Shown one piece after another: positions 22,989-43,130 of a stretch of 64,000 nucleotides of DNA. Made by a program: the position numbers and the translations under genes. Source of the stretch: Hesseltinella vesiculosa (lineage: Eukaryota; Mucoromycota; Mucoromycetes; Mucorales; Cunninghamellaceae); contig MCGT01000027.1 of the NCBI GenBank assembly GCA_002104935.1, positions 310,001 through 374,000 of the forward strand, in the 5' to 3' direction. The notes under the pieces were generated by a model. The model was given only the letters and a program-made list of their open reading frames with translations. It ran no database searches and was not told the DNA's origin. Position 1 is the stretch's first letter; each line of letters opens with the position of its first letter.

Positions 22989-23531
22989 TAAACAAGCATT
23001 CCTTTCATTTTTAGTATTTTAGTGTTTTATTTTGTACATCTCACTCATGCCGTCCCTCTATGACTAACTTGCTTTATTTTTTTTTTCATTCGTATAATTG
23101 CAGATAGGATATCATCGTTTGATTACTTTCGCACACACATAAAATAATGCGCCCGAAAAAAAGGAACCACATACGATTGTCGGGTCTCCGCCAAGAACTC
23201 AGGAATCAGACACCTATGAAGAGATGCAGCTTCAGACATATGCTTGCGTTATTAAAAGCTGAAGAAAAAAAAAGAAACAGTCGTGGTGTGGAAACTTAAC
23301 CGTTTGCCTCGGCCGTTGCCAATCAAGTTGTGGTAAAAGGCAAGTCATCGAAGCAGTTTCGAGGCATGATTGGCCTGTGGCAACGGCTGTGCCTGGGACT
23401 GAAAGAAAGTTCGACAGCCGATGAGGCGGAAGACCGCGTTTTCTTTTCTGAACCGTCACAACCGTTCGGAAAAAAATAAGAGACATGCAAGGTCGTGATG
23501 TTATGCAATTTTAATTATTTTTTAACAAGTA
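22989..23531. other. Convergent 3' intergenic region
   Basis: It separates the 3' ends of SNU66 and the secreted-protein gene. No gene seen. It holds A/T runs and polyadenylation-like AT-rich segments. Confidence 0.5.
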
Positions 23532-24550
23532 TTAAAAAAGGATGTCACTCGTGATGATATGCATGAATGCATCCTCGGCTGTAATTTTTTTCGGTGCAGG
23601 CGCAGACCACGGTAGGACAGAGAGGTGGTAAAGGTTGCCGGTGGGAGAAGGACACGAGACATCAGCCTGTCGTTTTGTTTGGTGCTGATCCATCGGCACG
23701 TATTGTTCCTCGGTTGGATTGGCAATAGCAGGGATGGCTAACAAGACCTGGACCTGGTCATCCAGATCATTGCCGGCTGGACTTTCCACCGTGAGTTGGG
23801 CCTTGTCGGTGGTCATTTTCGTCCGAGTCCATTGGCCAGAGGCGTCGTCGAATTGCAGCACCAGCCATGACAGATCTTTGGGCTGATCAGGTTGATGAGC
23901 AGTCAAGGCTACTAAATCGGCCCGGGTCATTGTGCCTCGTGTTTGATCAGCACATGCTTCTGGTTGCATAAATAGCACGGGTATATGAGACGGTACCAGC
24001 TCGGCAAGAGGTTTTGTATCTTTTTTGTCGGCTTGTTCTGCCGATTTGGACTGCACGACGGCAAAGGTAATATCATTCAAATCATTCTTGTTTGTATCCA
24101 GTCGAACCCGTCGCTGTTGGTGATCGTCTACAAAAAAAAAAAAGTAAATAAACCATCACTACCAAAACGACGCTCTTTTTTTTTTTTTTTTTTTTTCCTT
24201 GTCGGCCATGGCGTCGCTGCCTCCAAATCTCCTTTACACACTTTTTCGATTTTCTTCTTCGTTTCACCCTCATTCCACCCCTGAACCCGATTGTTGTGTA
24301 AAAGAGAGAGCACGGTTGCCAATGAAGGACTCTCTCTTGATGTCTCCAAGGTTTTCTCCCCCTTATTTTCTTGTTTGGTCATATTCTTTTTTTTCAACCT
24401 CCTCCAGTCCCGCCTTTTCGTGATAAAAAAAATGTGGAGCTTACCATATGACTTGTGCAGAGCCTTCTTTTCGAATGACCAGTCTATCAATGGGGCTGCA
24501 AATGTTGCTTGAATGGTTGCAAAAATGGCCAGCCAGCAAGATACTCTCAT
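23532..24550 (-). CDS. Predicted secreted protein of unknown function
   Basis: Two exons. Exon 1 (about 24437-24550) encodes a typical signal peptide, MRVSCWLAIFATIQATFAAP, with probable cleavage after the alanines. Exon 2 (23532-about 24130) follows an intron of about 308 bases with a T-rich acceptor tract ending GTAG. The joined reading gives ...KSYDDHQQRRVRLDT. The mature part is about 210 residues with a single Cys near EACAD and a second near the C-terminus (VSCPSP), and no membrane anchor. I recognise no domain. Because splicing joins the signal peptide cleanly to a long open frame, I think the gene is real. Cell-wall, extracellular or ER-lumen location is an inference from the signal peptide only. 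Confidence 0.65.
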
Positions 24551-24878
24551 TATGTATTAAACCGCTTGTAGCAAAATAATGGGACAAAAAGAAAGAAAGA
24601 GAAGAGAAGAAATGTTTTCTCAACCTTTGTGCTTTTTTTCCAAATTCTTTTCTTACCCCCTTGGAAAAATAAGAATGCGAAACAGAGTTTAATTGAAAAA
24701 AATCAGTGCAGTTGCAAACGTCATGCATGAAAAAGACGGCCTGGTGCCATCCAAGGTCAATGGCTGGCTGCCAAAATAAAAAAAAAAAAAAAAAGCGCGG
24801 GCCCGGTGGCTTGATACCCAGCTTGCTCGTTTTTATTTTTATTTTCTTTTCTTCCTTCCCCTACTGATTATATCCAAC
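24551..24878. promoter_or_regulatory. Divergent promoter region (secreted protein / MRP17)
   Basis: 328 bases between two divergent start codons. It contains an A16-type run near 24779-24795 and a pyrimidine-rich leader (CTTTTCTTCCTTCCCC) directly before the MRP17 ATG. Confidence 0.5.
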
Positions 24879-25372
24879 ATGCCTTTTTACGAATTGGTCT
24901 GTATTGCACGATCTCACCTTGTCGAAGTATGTTGTTTTCTCTCTCTCCATTCCTATTACATCAATGAGCCGGATCGCTAAGACTCGCTCTTTCTTCCTCT
25001 TTTATAGGGCAATCTCAAAGATTTGATCAAGACCTCGGCTACTCAAGTCCTGCACAAGGGTGGCGTTGTCCGAGGCTTCGACAACTGGGGTTCGAAACCT
25101 CTTCCTCATCGCATCAAACGTCACCAAGAGTACCATACCAACGGACAGTAAGTGATGTTGCTTGCTTGCTGGTTTTTTTTTGTCTCTGGATAGCTCACAC
25201 GCTTCTTTGAATGATCTTTAGTTACTGGATGATGCACTTTGATGCCAACCCTCTGATTGTGCAAGAACTTAACAAGAAGCTATTGGTGGATTCACGAGTA
25301 CTTCGACATACCTTTATTAAGCTGGGAGACAAATTGGATACCGTGGTGGCTCGTCCCGACAAGTCGCAATAG
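24879..25372 (+). CDS. MRP17: Mitochondrial small-subunit ribosomal protein bS6m
   Basis: Exons 24879-24926, 25008-25147 and 25222-25372 give 112 codons plus TAG; phases agree and introns have GT-AG ends. MPFYELVCIAR at the start, GGVVRGFDNWGSKPLPHRIK in the middle and YWMMHFDANP later match the ribosomal S6 family (YE.....P....G.....NWG...L.Y.I.....G.Y....F). It is a component of the mitochondrial small ribosomal subunit. No separate presequence is obvious, as in other fungal bS6m proteins. Confidence 0.92.
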
Positions 25373-25976
25373 AAAACCGAGGCTGTATTCCCTCCTCTTC
25401 CACCATAGACTGCTTCATTCTTTCTCTCTCTCTTCCCTATCCCTTTTTTTTTTTTTTTTTTCACTCCAATGTGTAATTTATCATTTTTTTTTTTTATTAC
25501 CTAGGATGACCCCACTTTCCCCTTTTTTTTTCTGTAAATAGTTTCAAATAAAAAAGTAAATTCTGCAAGAGAGAAACTCAAACCCTCTTTGTCCAACCAA
25601 AGAAGAGGACCCAAGAGGGATGGGATATCAGCAACTGGCCAATCTTGAGCGAAGGAATACACTCTTGGTCATGCTTCAAGAAGAACAATGCGTCGCTTGC
25701 ATCGCAGAACGGCCAGCCTGGCTGGCTGTGCTGATGGAAAGAGGCGGGCAGAAGAAGACCCTCTACAACCCCTTCTTTTTGTAGGTCAGCATTCCTTCCA
25801 TCATGGAGACTCGGGGTGGAATGAATCAAGGAGGCGCGCCTGTTTTCCTTGTGAACCGTAACACATCCATGCCTCACCAGCAAGGGCAGGTCGGTTTTTT
25901 TTATATACATTTTTTTTAATGACTTAGATATCCCAATTTTTAAAATCAAACAAAAACCCAAATAGAACTTTTTTTT
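25373..25976. other. Convergent 3' intergenic region before PRP8
   Basis: 604 bases between the stop codons of MRP17 and PRP8. A minus-strand frame at 25578-25961 has no recognisable content. T-rich 3' UTR-like runs occur at both ends. Confidence 0.5.
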
Positions 25977-33724
<7,748 letters not shown>

Positions 33725-33852
33725 TTTCCTTTTAAAAACTGTTCGTTGTTGATCAATCTGGCAAGTGTCAAGTCAGAGAATATTAGAATGATCCAAGTTT
33801 CAAGATGACAAGACAATAAAAGATTGATAAAGGTGCACACCAAGCAGTTTAA

Positions 33853-33889
<37 letters not shown>

Positions 33890-34025
33890 GAGAGGGAAAC
33901 GCAAGTGAGAAAAAAAAAATGTGGGTCAACATGTGTTGTGACTGCACGAAGTTTGGATTTGAAACTCCATTTCCTAAAAAGGCTGCGGCACGAAAAAGTG
34001 TTGCATTTCTTTTTTTTTCCACTTC
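33725..34025. promoter_or_regulatory. Bidirectional promoter region of PRP8 and RTP1
   Basis: Only 301 bases separate the two divergent ATGs. It contains an A30 run at 33858-33887 and a second A9 run near 33910, which would keep nucleosomes off the promoter. No TATA box is evident. Confidence 0.6.
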
Positions 34026-37000
34026 ATGGGTCCAGCAGCACCAGCGCAAGAGCTTGTTTTACAGCAGGACGAAAACCATCAATCGCCATTGAAACAATGC
34101 TTACAGGAAGCCTCCATCCTTGTTGGAAGCGCGCCGACATCAGACTCCCCCAAAGGTAAATCTAGAATCACCTTTTTTTTATTTTTCATTATTGATCCCT
34201 GCCTTTTTTTTTTTTCTCTTTACAGACACGCAATCTCTAGATCAGTTACTGTCCACTCGATTGGAAAAGCTACATGTTGATGACACTGAAGAAAGCAGCG
34301 AATCAGTGCAATCCAAATATGTGCGGCAATGCATCCGCTGCCTTGAAAAGATCCAAGACGCCCTTGTGATCGAAATGACTCAGCATGGTAATTCAGCTTT
34401 TGCGTTTGGCCCTAGCCTCCTCCTCATCGCTCCAACACAAATTGTTTCTACATTAGAGACGCAGGGTGAAAAGGATTATCTTGGCGTGCGCGATCTTCGC
34501 TTGGTGCATACGTTGCTGCAAGTGGCGATCTCATGGGGACTGTATCCTTACTTTTCCCCAGGCGTGGGCGTGCCATTGTCCAACCGGGTCAAGTCTGGTT
34601 TCACCAACCATGGTAAGGAACCAAAGCAGCTACACCTGGTAGCATTGTTAACCTTTCCCCTGTTCTTTTAGAGCTCTTTACCACGGAGGATCATGACCAA
34701 CATTCCCATCACTTGACTTCCGACCGCCGACTCTTTCAAAATATCACCAAGCTCGTAGACACCATTGCCAAATCACATCCAACCTTGCACGGGAAAAGAG
34801 GAACCACAGTTGCATCGATCCTTCTTCAACGGCACCTGCCTGACCTTTATGCGGGCCTGCTACAGCTAGCCTATGAACCCTCGAAGCCTTCCACTCCCCA
34901 GATACCCGGCTCGTCCACGCCATCATCCACGCCTGTCCTTAATCCTAGCTCCCTTTTAGATGTCGCAGCTGCTCAGACCCCTGCTCCTAATAACCAACCG
35001 CTCCACCCTAATGAAAAATCGAAATGCGCTCATATGTTCATGTGGCTCTTTGACAGGTAAAGTTGGCCAGCGCCGTACTTGGTCCAACTGACCAATGCCT
35101 CTTTTGGAAATGTAGGTCCGATTCCTATCGCGCCATGGAGTCACTGATGCTCCTACTGGGCACATCGCCATTGCACCCTGTGCCTGCATGGCTGCGATCC
35201 ATCTGTGGTCGCTTCTTATCAAGGCTCTTACTGAAAGCCAACGGTGTGGCTACTGTGCTGCAATTTACCATTGGCATGTCAGATCATGGTAAAGATATTT
35301 TTTTTCCGTCGCTTGGCAGCAAGCTTACCTGCTTTTTCTTTCGATAGCTCAGCTAGCAGAGCTTGAAAAAGTGACCAAGCTTGTCCTGTCTGTGCCTAGG
35401 CAAATGAATTCAGTCGAGGTACGAGGGACAGGATTAGGGCTCAGTTGGAAGGTGCGTTTGATTGAATGTTTATCATAGGCATATTACGCAGTGATTGCAC
35501 CTCAGCTTCTGGTGTTGCTAGAGAAAGCGCAGCGACCACTGACTGGCCAGGACCAAGCGGTGACTTTTATCCTTGGACGCATGATAACCAAGTACCCGGA
35601 TGTGTGTCAAAAATTGGTGGTAAACGCGGTAACCAAGGCGCTGGTGGATGGTTGGCAACGACGTGATTACTATTCCTCCGATGAGAACCACACCATTACG
35701 GCTCTCGAAGACCCCGTGGCGCTGAACGAACAGCAGTTGACCTCGATCATCAACGCCATGCACACAATCATGGTGGGCGGTGAGCCATCCCCCATCGTCA
35801 TCAAACACATCATGGCGTCCTGCATCGCTCCTTTTTACCACCTATACGAATACTCCTGCCGCACTAAATCCGGTAACCGTGAAACGGTGCTCGATCTGCT
35901 GACAACCTATTTCCGACTCATGACCCCTGAGCAATGCATGGACGATTTACAGCATATTGTGCTTGACCCTGTTGATTTACATGGTGATCGCGTCGCGTAT
36001 TTTGGGCCGTCTAACCATGGTGGTGTGGAACTACGATGGAAAAGGTAATCCGTTCTTTTTTTATTTTCCACAGCCCACCCACCCCCCTCACTCCACTTTC
36101 TCCTCCTCACATAGATCACCAAAACGCTTGGGAGGGAACGAATTGCCTTTGGATATCTCTCGACTCGTAGACTTTTTGACCAAGCTGAACAACCCTGATC
36201 TCAGCGGTGACTTTTTTGTCTTTTTGCTCAACTCTTACAGTCATATGCAAGCTGCCGGTCCCTCGTCTGACCCCAAAAGGTAGAAGCAACACGAACGAAC
36301 CTCATCACTGCGACCTCCAGTCTCATCCCTTTCTTTTCTAGCATCCTCATGATTCTTCAATTGATTATGGTCATGGTGGATAAACTTGGCCCGGCCATTC
36401 TTGGGAAGCCGATCCAGATCCTGGCGTTTGCAAACAACACTGTGGTCGGCCAATTGGAACGCATGGACCGCCTCGGCCGAGCCAACCAAGCTTCATCTTC
36501 CTCCCACCGTGGTTTTCCCGATATCACCAACATTGTGTCTGAAGAGCAACGAGACCTTTTTGAAGAGATGGACGATGAATCGTTCACCGTAGAAGACGAA
36601 TTGGAATCGCTACTCCTGGCCATCAATTTAATCCGCGCCGTGATCCATGGTAAGAAGACATGGAAGCGAAGAAGAAAATGATTGACGTCCGGACTTTGAA
36701 CTTTGTAGAGAATGACGATTTAGACGACAAAGCGCTCCAGCTGATGTCATCCTTGCTACCATCGCTCAAACGTTTAGAAAAAATGGCTGACGAGATTCTG
36801 CAAGATCAAATCCATGAAGTGATTCTGGCGATCACAACCATCCAGTCGTCACAAGATATGAAAGCTGCGAATGGAGGTCGACTGACGCAGTCTCAGAAGC
36901 AGTATCAGGAAGCCATGAAAGCCCTGCAAGATGAGCTGCTGCCTGTGCGTGCCCATGGCATTGGTCTGTTAAAGGAAATGATCCTTGCCAAAGATCCTCT

Positions 37001-37865
37001 GGTTTCGTCTGGGCAGGCGCTTGATGATCTACTGGATCTCTTTATCCGCCTAGCCCAAGACGAAGACAGGTATGGCCAACTTTTTTTTTTTTTTTTTTAC
37101 GAGTAGCTTACTGGTTTTTTTTTTTTGGGTGATTAGTTTTATTTATATGAATGCGATCAAGGGCCTCTCGGCATTGACAGATATCCATGGCAACCGTATT
37201 ATTGAAAAACTCGGAAAGGTATATGCTGACAAGAATGAGAAGCTGGATCACCGGTTGCGTGTGGGGGAGGCTTTATTACAAACCATCCAGCGATGTGGTG
37301 ATGCTCTCGGCAAATACAGTACGTTAAACATGCAAATTGCCTATTCTATCATATGAATTTCGCTCACAACCTCTTCTTTTTTATTCATATCAAGTCAATG
37401 CACTCGTCAACCCTTTGGAATCCGTTTTGGGAGACCGCCAGGCCGATGCACACTTGAGAACCTCAGCCTTGTCGATTCTCAGCATGGCGTGCCAAACCTG
37501 TCCAACCGCTCTCTCAGGCATCCTGTGGCAATTGACAGATTGGGTATTAAACATCTTGGACCTTGAAAAAACACCTGAAGTTCGACGAGGCAAGTTCAGT
37601 TCGATATTGCGGCCAACCTAAACCTTACCAACACCCCCTTTTTTTTTCTTTGATCGTCATAGCTGCCACAGTGCTCATTTTGTCTCTCTTCCGAGGTATG
37701 GCGTCTCAGACTGTATACGATTTCCCTACTGAGAACCTGCGCCGTGCCTATCGAACTCTTCGCTATATTGAACACAATGATCAAGATGAACTAACACGGT
37801 ATCAAGCTCGTGTTGCTCTCAGCGATCTAGATGTAATTATGCGGGGCGAAATTTTCCATCAATAA
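34026..37865 (+). CDS. RTP1: Rtp1/TANGO6-family HEAT-repeat protein
   Basis: About twelve exons. Verified junctions include 34156, 34612, 35057, 35290, 35419, 36044, 36281, 36650, 37070, 37320 and 37590. The product is a long helical HEAT-like protein. Recognisable parts are the RTP1 core (QPLTGQDQAVTFILGRMI-like, DVCQKLVVNAV), the C-terminal conserved block LLPVRAHGIGLLKEMI, FIYMNAIKGLSALTD, and VGEALLQTIQRCGDALGKY, ending with YRTLRYIEHNDQDELTRYQA. In yeast, Rtp1 helps import assembled RNA polymerase II into the nucleus; animal TANGO6 belongs to the same family. The last intron (37590-37662) begins GCAAGT; the GT four bases on would shift the frame of the conserved RRAATVLILSLFRG. An acidic, Ser-rich N-terminus precedes the repeats. 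Confidence 0.88.
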
Positions 37866-38509
37866 CAGTAATAAAATGGTGAAAGGTACCCCGTTGGAGC
37901 TGACGACAGAGAGTTGATATTTTGTACATGCTGATGTTTCAGAGGTCCTGTCAACGGAATAAACGATGGCACGCCTCCTATTTCAGTGGAAGCCGACGCA
38001 AAAATTTGGAAATTTACCAAATTGAACATGACGAGAAAGAGTGACAGGTAATCTGAGTGACACCAAGCTTTGTAAAAAAAAAAACACTCGCCAGCGAAGA
38101 GTTTTAGAGTCCGACTTTCGCCACGCGCGGAGTATGAGATGCGACTCAGCTTCTGTCTCAATTCCTCTGTCCTTTTTTTTCCTGCACCATCAAGGATCGG
38201 TGTCAGTCTATGCCACCGTTGCACTTTTGCTTAGCAATTCAATCAGAGCATTAAAGTAGGGACTGAATGGCCTTCTGCAACAAAAAAGGGGGGGTTGGGC
38301 TTCGATTGATCATGGGTCGGCCCCCCATCGCTGCTTCCATGCCGAGGCTGGAGGAAAGGCCAGGAAATTTTAATACAAGCGGTAATTTTGGGATCCAAGG
38401 GGTGCATAAACGTGAGAAGCCATGGTGGTCCAAGTGTGGAAATGCAAGGTACAATAAACAACAGCAAAGGGGATAAATAGGAGGCAAGTGGGTGGCGCAG
38501 GGTATTTTT
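37866..38509. other. Convergent 3' intergenic region
   Basis: 644 bases between the stops of RTP1 and the NEM1-type gene. No supported coding region. A short G7 run lies near 38287 and a run of A near 38074. Confidence 0.5.
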
Positions 38510-39486
38510 TCATGCCTTCTTGTGTCTTTCCTGAAGCCTTCGAAGTTTCAAAATGCTCCGAATGTCAGAAGTGAATCGAAGGGCGTCGAGTAAAGGTAGC
38601 AAGTCTAATAAACATCGATCGTTTGGTGAGTCGATCCATGTTGGTACCGGCACGCCATTGTCTATTTTTTTTTTTTTTTGTGGTGGAAAAAGGTGAGAAA
38701 TCGAGCTCACCATTTTTAATTTTTATTTTTTTACCTTGGAAGGATTCATAGGCTGTGGGGCAATTGTCAATTAAGCACACCTTGGATAGGTCTGCCTCGG
38801 CCAATGAGATATTTTTTTCATAACTGCCATTTTTCTGTACACAAGACTGCAGGGGGGGGGGGAAATGAGTTTGGTCTTTCTCTTTTTCACCGCACTTACT
38901 TGACGATAATAGCGTTGAGAGACCAGTGTGTCGTCTTGGTCCAGCCAATCTATCACTGGTTCAGCATACTCGGCCATAGAAGCGGTAAAAATCACCACTC
39001 GGTACCATTGACTGATCTATGCGCATGAATGAGACAAGCGACGGTAAAGAGGGAGGGTGCATTTCTCGGCTCGATTTCTTTGCGAGTCGTTACCGTTTTA
39101 AGAAAGAAATCCACATGCGGTCGCTTATAAACTTCGTATAGAATGGACTGGTGCCGATCGTTTTTGACCTCGATGGCTCTCCGCTGGATGGCGGCGTGCA
39201 CAGGCTGGATGTGGTCGACCAAGCCCAGCTGCACCGAATGAACCAAGGTTTCATCCAAGTCCAGCACCACCGTTTTTCCTTTATAATACCGTAGAGCTAT
39301 ACTGGTGTTGATTTTGCAGCCAGTGACCTCGACAGTGTCTCGCGATGGGATGGGAGGGAGGACATCTCTTTTGAGCTTTGGTCGCCGTGGCCACAGCCAA
39401 CTCCGAACATAGGTAAAAATGAACGAGATGACGTCGAGGATTGGCGCTAAGACCCGATGCCGGCGAACATGCCTTGATGGTGGCAT
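38510..39486 (-). CDS. NEM1: CTD-type phosphatase of the Nem1/Dullard (CTDNEP1) family
   Basis: Exons 39095-39486 (approximate end), about 38900-39005, about 38743-38848 and 38510-about 38662. The protein begins [11 protein letters not shown], has one membrane segment ([19 protein letters not shown]), then the FCP1/SCP catalytic domain: [15 protein letters not shown] (DxDxT nucleophile), [39 protein letters not shown] and [21 protein letters not shown]. Nem1 with Spo7 dephosphorylates the phosphatidate phosphatase Pah1 at the nuclear envelope and so controls lipid droplet and membrane synthesis. At about 240 residues it is the short Dullard-like form, lacking the long N-terminus of yeast Nem1. 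Psr-like CTD phosphatases are the main alternative. Confidence 0.82.
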
Positions 39487-40346
39487 GAAAAAAAATTGTC
39501 AAAATGAAAAAGAAAATAAAAAAAATAGCGAATCCCTCCTAAAAATCCCTTGGCCTTTCTCCTAGCCGATCTCCTTTTGTTTTTTGATTCTCCTTTTTTC
39601 ATGTTCTTCTTCGCACTTGGCCCTTTCCAAATCAAAGTCGACTCCACTTTTTTTGACAGATTCCATTGATTTTTTATATTTTATGACACTGCCCTTGCAC
39701 TCCTTTGAACGGGCTTGCCTTTATCAGTATTGGCTCAAAAATTGGGGTCAATGGAAAAAGCTCCACGTTCACAAAGGTACATCACTTGACCCAATCCGCT
39801 ATTTCCCAGCCACCTTTTTTCATTTCATCACTGTCCGGTATGTTTGAAAGGAAGAATGCCTGGTCAAGCTTGAGCAAATGGACGTTGCCAGGCCAAGGTC
39901 AACCATGGACCCCGGATAAAAAAAAAAGAAGGAACAAAAAGTGAAAAGGGAAGGTGACAGTAAGCGAACGTTGAATAAGAATGGAATGTTCAAGGGGATT
40001 GTTGTCAAAAGAGATCTTCGCTTCATACACATCCTTCCCCTTGATTGTCAAGCTTGCCATCAAAAAAGATTAACAACGCGCTGCACTTCCTAATAAGGAC
40101 ATTGGCCAAAGTGACACAAGGCCATTTCAAGTGAAAGGTGAATGGTTACACCAAAAAGATAAAAAACCTTATTGAGTGGACATCGCAAATGGGTTAAATT
40201 TCTAGGCTCCTTTTTTTCTCATTTTCTTTTTCTTCTTCCCTCTCTTTTTTTTTTTAACATATTTATTTATTACATCTTTGGCTCGACACGATTTAAAAAA
40301 AAAGGAACATCGAAGCATATCGAGTTTTTTCGCTGAAACACCAAAG
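39487..40346. other. Divergent intergenic region
   Basis: 860 bases between the NEM1-type and NT-C2 start codons. No coding region is supported. The last 150 bases are pyrimidine-rich and include ATTTATTTATT, a likely leader of the NT-C2 gene. Confidence 0.5.
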
Positions 40347-41536
40347 ATGATACCTTTAGCCTACTTGTTTATATCGAAAAATCGCAAGGTGTTATTCGAC
40401 ATTACAGTCATTATCCGCGATTTAGTTAACGTGCCGCTTGTCAGTGGTCATTTTTTTGTGACCTGGCGTATTAAGCATGCTTCTCAACAAAGCGGTATGA
40501 CTCCAAGGTAAACAAAAACGCATTATTAAAAAAAAAGGAGGGCTTGGTTGCAGTTTTTTTTTTTCGACCCTGCTTAGATCTTGTCGGGGAAAGTGTGCCT
40601 GATCTTTTTTTTTTCTTAATAGAGCACCTATCAAGAATTTCTCGATTTGTTGGAATCAGAGCATCAAGGTCCATTCACAGCTGGTCATCAGCAAACAGAA
40701 GTTACTTGGTGCCTGCGAATTAAAACTGGAAGTTTTTCAAGAAACTGGCGAAAAGCAGGTCTCCAGTATCGGCGACCTTGTCATCAATTTATCCGAATAT
40801 GTCAATAACGGTCTGAACACAGAGCGTTTCTTACTTCACAATACAAAATTCAACTCAACAATGAAGGTAAACAAAAAAAAAAAAAGTTGGGGAATTTGGG
40901 GTTCAAGGAGTCACTTGAAACAAAAAAAAAAAAAAATGGGTAATGCTCAGTAAAAGATGGGAAAAAAACCAGGGGCAATGGGGGTAAATGTACGACATTG
41001 TACAAGCCGATCTCACTTTTTTTTATTGTTACCATTAGCTTGCTATTCAAATGACTCAAATATCTGATCCTGGAATTACCTTTGATATGTAAGTCGAGCA
41101 TCCCACACGCCTTCTCAACCACTCACTTTTTTTTTTTTTTTTTAGTCCTATAAAACGAAAAGCCCTAGCAACAACGATACCCTCTTTTATCAATGACCGG
41201 AAAACAAGCGCAGCAACCATTCTGGATGGTCAATTGCAAGGTAAACCCCCGTCCCGAAAGTTGGGGATGGGCGCTAAAAACAAAAATAGGAGGTGAAAGC
41301 CAACTGACCGACCTTCATTAGGCTTGACCACCGAACGCAAACCCGTTTCAAATCGACTGGTGCGAAGGTCTCAATCCACCATGACTCTGGTAATACCAAT
41401 CTAACAGCTAAAAGGAGAACTGCCAATCCTCATCGCCTTTTTGATTGTTTAGAAATATTGCCGGCAGAACTCTTTACCTCATACAGTCGACATGCCCTCA
41501 CCTCATGACGTCGTCGAGCAACTTTTTGCCCACTGA
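40347..41536 (+). CDS. NT-C2 (EEIG1/EHBP1-type N-terminal C2) domain protein
   Basis: Six exons: 40347-40507, 40623-40866, 41039-41088, 41146-41240, 41322-41389, 41453-41536, all GT-AG with consistent phase. The N-terminus KNRKVLFDITVIIRDLVNVP, then GHFFVTWRIKH, and later CWNQSIKVHSQL, GACELKLEVFQE and IGDLVINLSEYV form the NT-C2 beta sandwich, ending ILDGQLQG. About 260 residues in all, nearly nothing but the domain plus a short basic tail. NT-C2 domains bind membranes or Rab partners in endocytic adaptors. Fungal single-domain versions are poorly characterised, so the role is open. Confidence 0.8.
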
Positions 41537-43130
41537 AGATACCAACCCCCCTCTCTCTCTCTGCCAATCCATCACACACGTCACTAGTTTCTGATACAAA
41601 AGTAAATAAATGGAAACAATACTAATCTCTGTGCAATTTCCAGTGGAGGTTGAGCACAAGAAAGTTTGTGTGACATGTCATCCATCAATGCACCTTTTGG
41701 CTGGACTCTTTTTTGATGTCTTTTGGGAGGGCACGATGAACAACCTTTCTCTAAAAGAACATGGCTGTGCTTCCCACATGGCAGCTGAGCGGGACACAAA
41801 AGATCATTCCAGCTGCCCAAATTCGACCAGTTCTGTAAGACAAAACGTAGAAGGTTTCCTCTTCCACGCTGGCAACTGACTTGCCATGAAATGGTTTCCT
41901 TTTGGGGAAAGGTCCACTTTTTTCCTTCTATCTTTTTTTGATTGGATCGAGGCGATCGCTTCCCTCCTTCGCAAAGGTGAGGGGTCTCATTATTGCATAA
42001 ATGCGTTATTTATTTATTCATTCCGTCTTGCACAAAGCCACATAACATGCTATCGTGGGAAGAGAAATTGACGTTTCTCTGAAGTAAATAAAAAGCAAGG
42101 CGTAAGCAACGGTTCGGGCCATTTCAACCGTGCAAGCATATGCGCTCGGCTACCAAGAAATCCGGCCCAATGATGGACAATGAGATTTCTTCCTCGGGAG
42201 ATTATCTGGCCGCTGACCTTGAATCATGGAAGTCAAAAAAATACAGAGTCAGACCGACCACCAAACGTTTCATGATGGGATGCTGTGCTGGCAAGACCAT
42301 CAAAAACAAACGGCCGATGGCCATGATCATTCTTCTTCGCTACGAAGTCTTGGAACAATGGCCACTGATCAGCAAGCACAAGGGCAGCTTGGCCCCGCAT
42401 GATCGTAGCAAGTTTTTTTTAAACATTGGGCAGGGGGAGATTTGTCAAAGCTGAAACGATGACACGCTGGGGATAGCCAGGACGGTTCGGCCTTGTTTTA
42501 TCAGAATCGTCATCATTCATGATGTACTGTGCCTATGCAAAATTGCACGACAATCCATCCATTCGAATCCCCTGTGCTACATACACCTTTTTTTCAGGGT
42601 CGCCCCTTTCCCCAAGGGATCATCAGACGACCCAATCGTCCCTTCCTATTGCGCATCACGTTTGATGATGAAAGACGCAAGTGGTTGAGTTAAGAATGCT
42701 GCAGCGGAGAGTCAGGGCTGACCCCTGGCATCTTACCTGAAAATGAAAAAGCATGGCCTGGCCATTGTTCTCATTGCCTTACACATTGACACTTGCACGC
42801 CCATGCGGGTACATAGCACATGGTGAGAAGCGATGTTGGTTAATAAAAATCCACCCCTATCCGCTTTGAACTGGATCCCTGCCCACTGCCTGCGCAAAGT
42901 TAGGACCAAAATTCAATCTCATCCACGGCTCGAGGACAAGCCAAAATAGAAAGGTACCACTCGCTCTATCTTTGACAAAAGGTTCTGAAAAAAGACAGTT
43001 TTCTAACGTCCAAGATAAACTGCCAGGGTTGTTGAATGGAATGGCTGACACCTGAGAGAAAAAGAGCCTGCCAGACAAACCGAGTCAAGTGTGTTGGATA
43101 GGCTGGCGCTGGAGGAGTTTAAAAACCCCG
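41537..43130. other. Long intergenic region
   Basis: 1.6 kb with no supported gene. Frames at 41610-41879 and 42140-42454 have no recognisable motifs. Several TGGCC/GGCCA words recur here. No tRNA or structured RNA was recognised. Confidence 0.5.

Noticed and set aside
41610..41879. 89-codon plus-strand frame
   Set aside because: No family resemblance, no clear promoter or splice evidence, and lies in a long intergenic region.
42540..42590. tRNA-like TTCGAATC word
   Set aside because: Flanking bases cannot form a T-stem and no acceptor or anticodon arm is present. No tRNA gene was recognised anywhere in the window.
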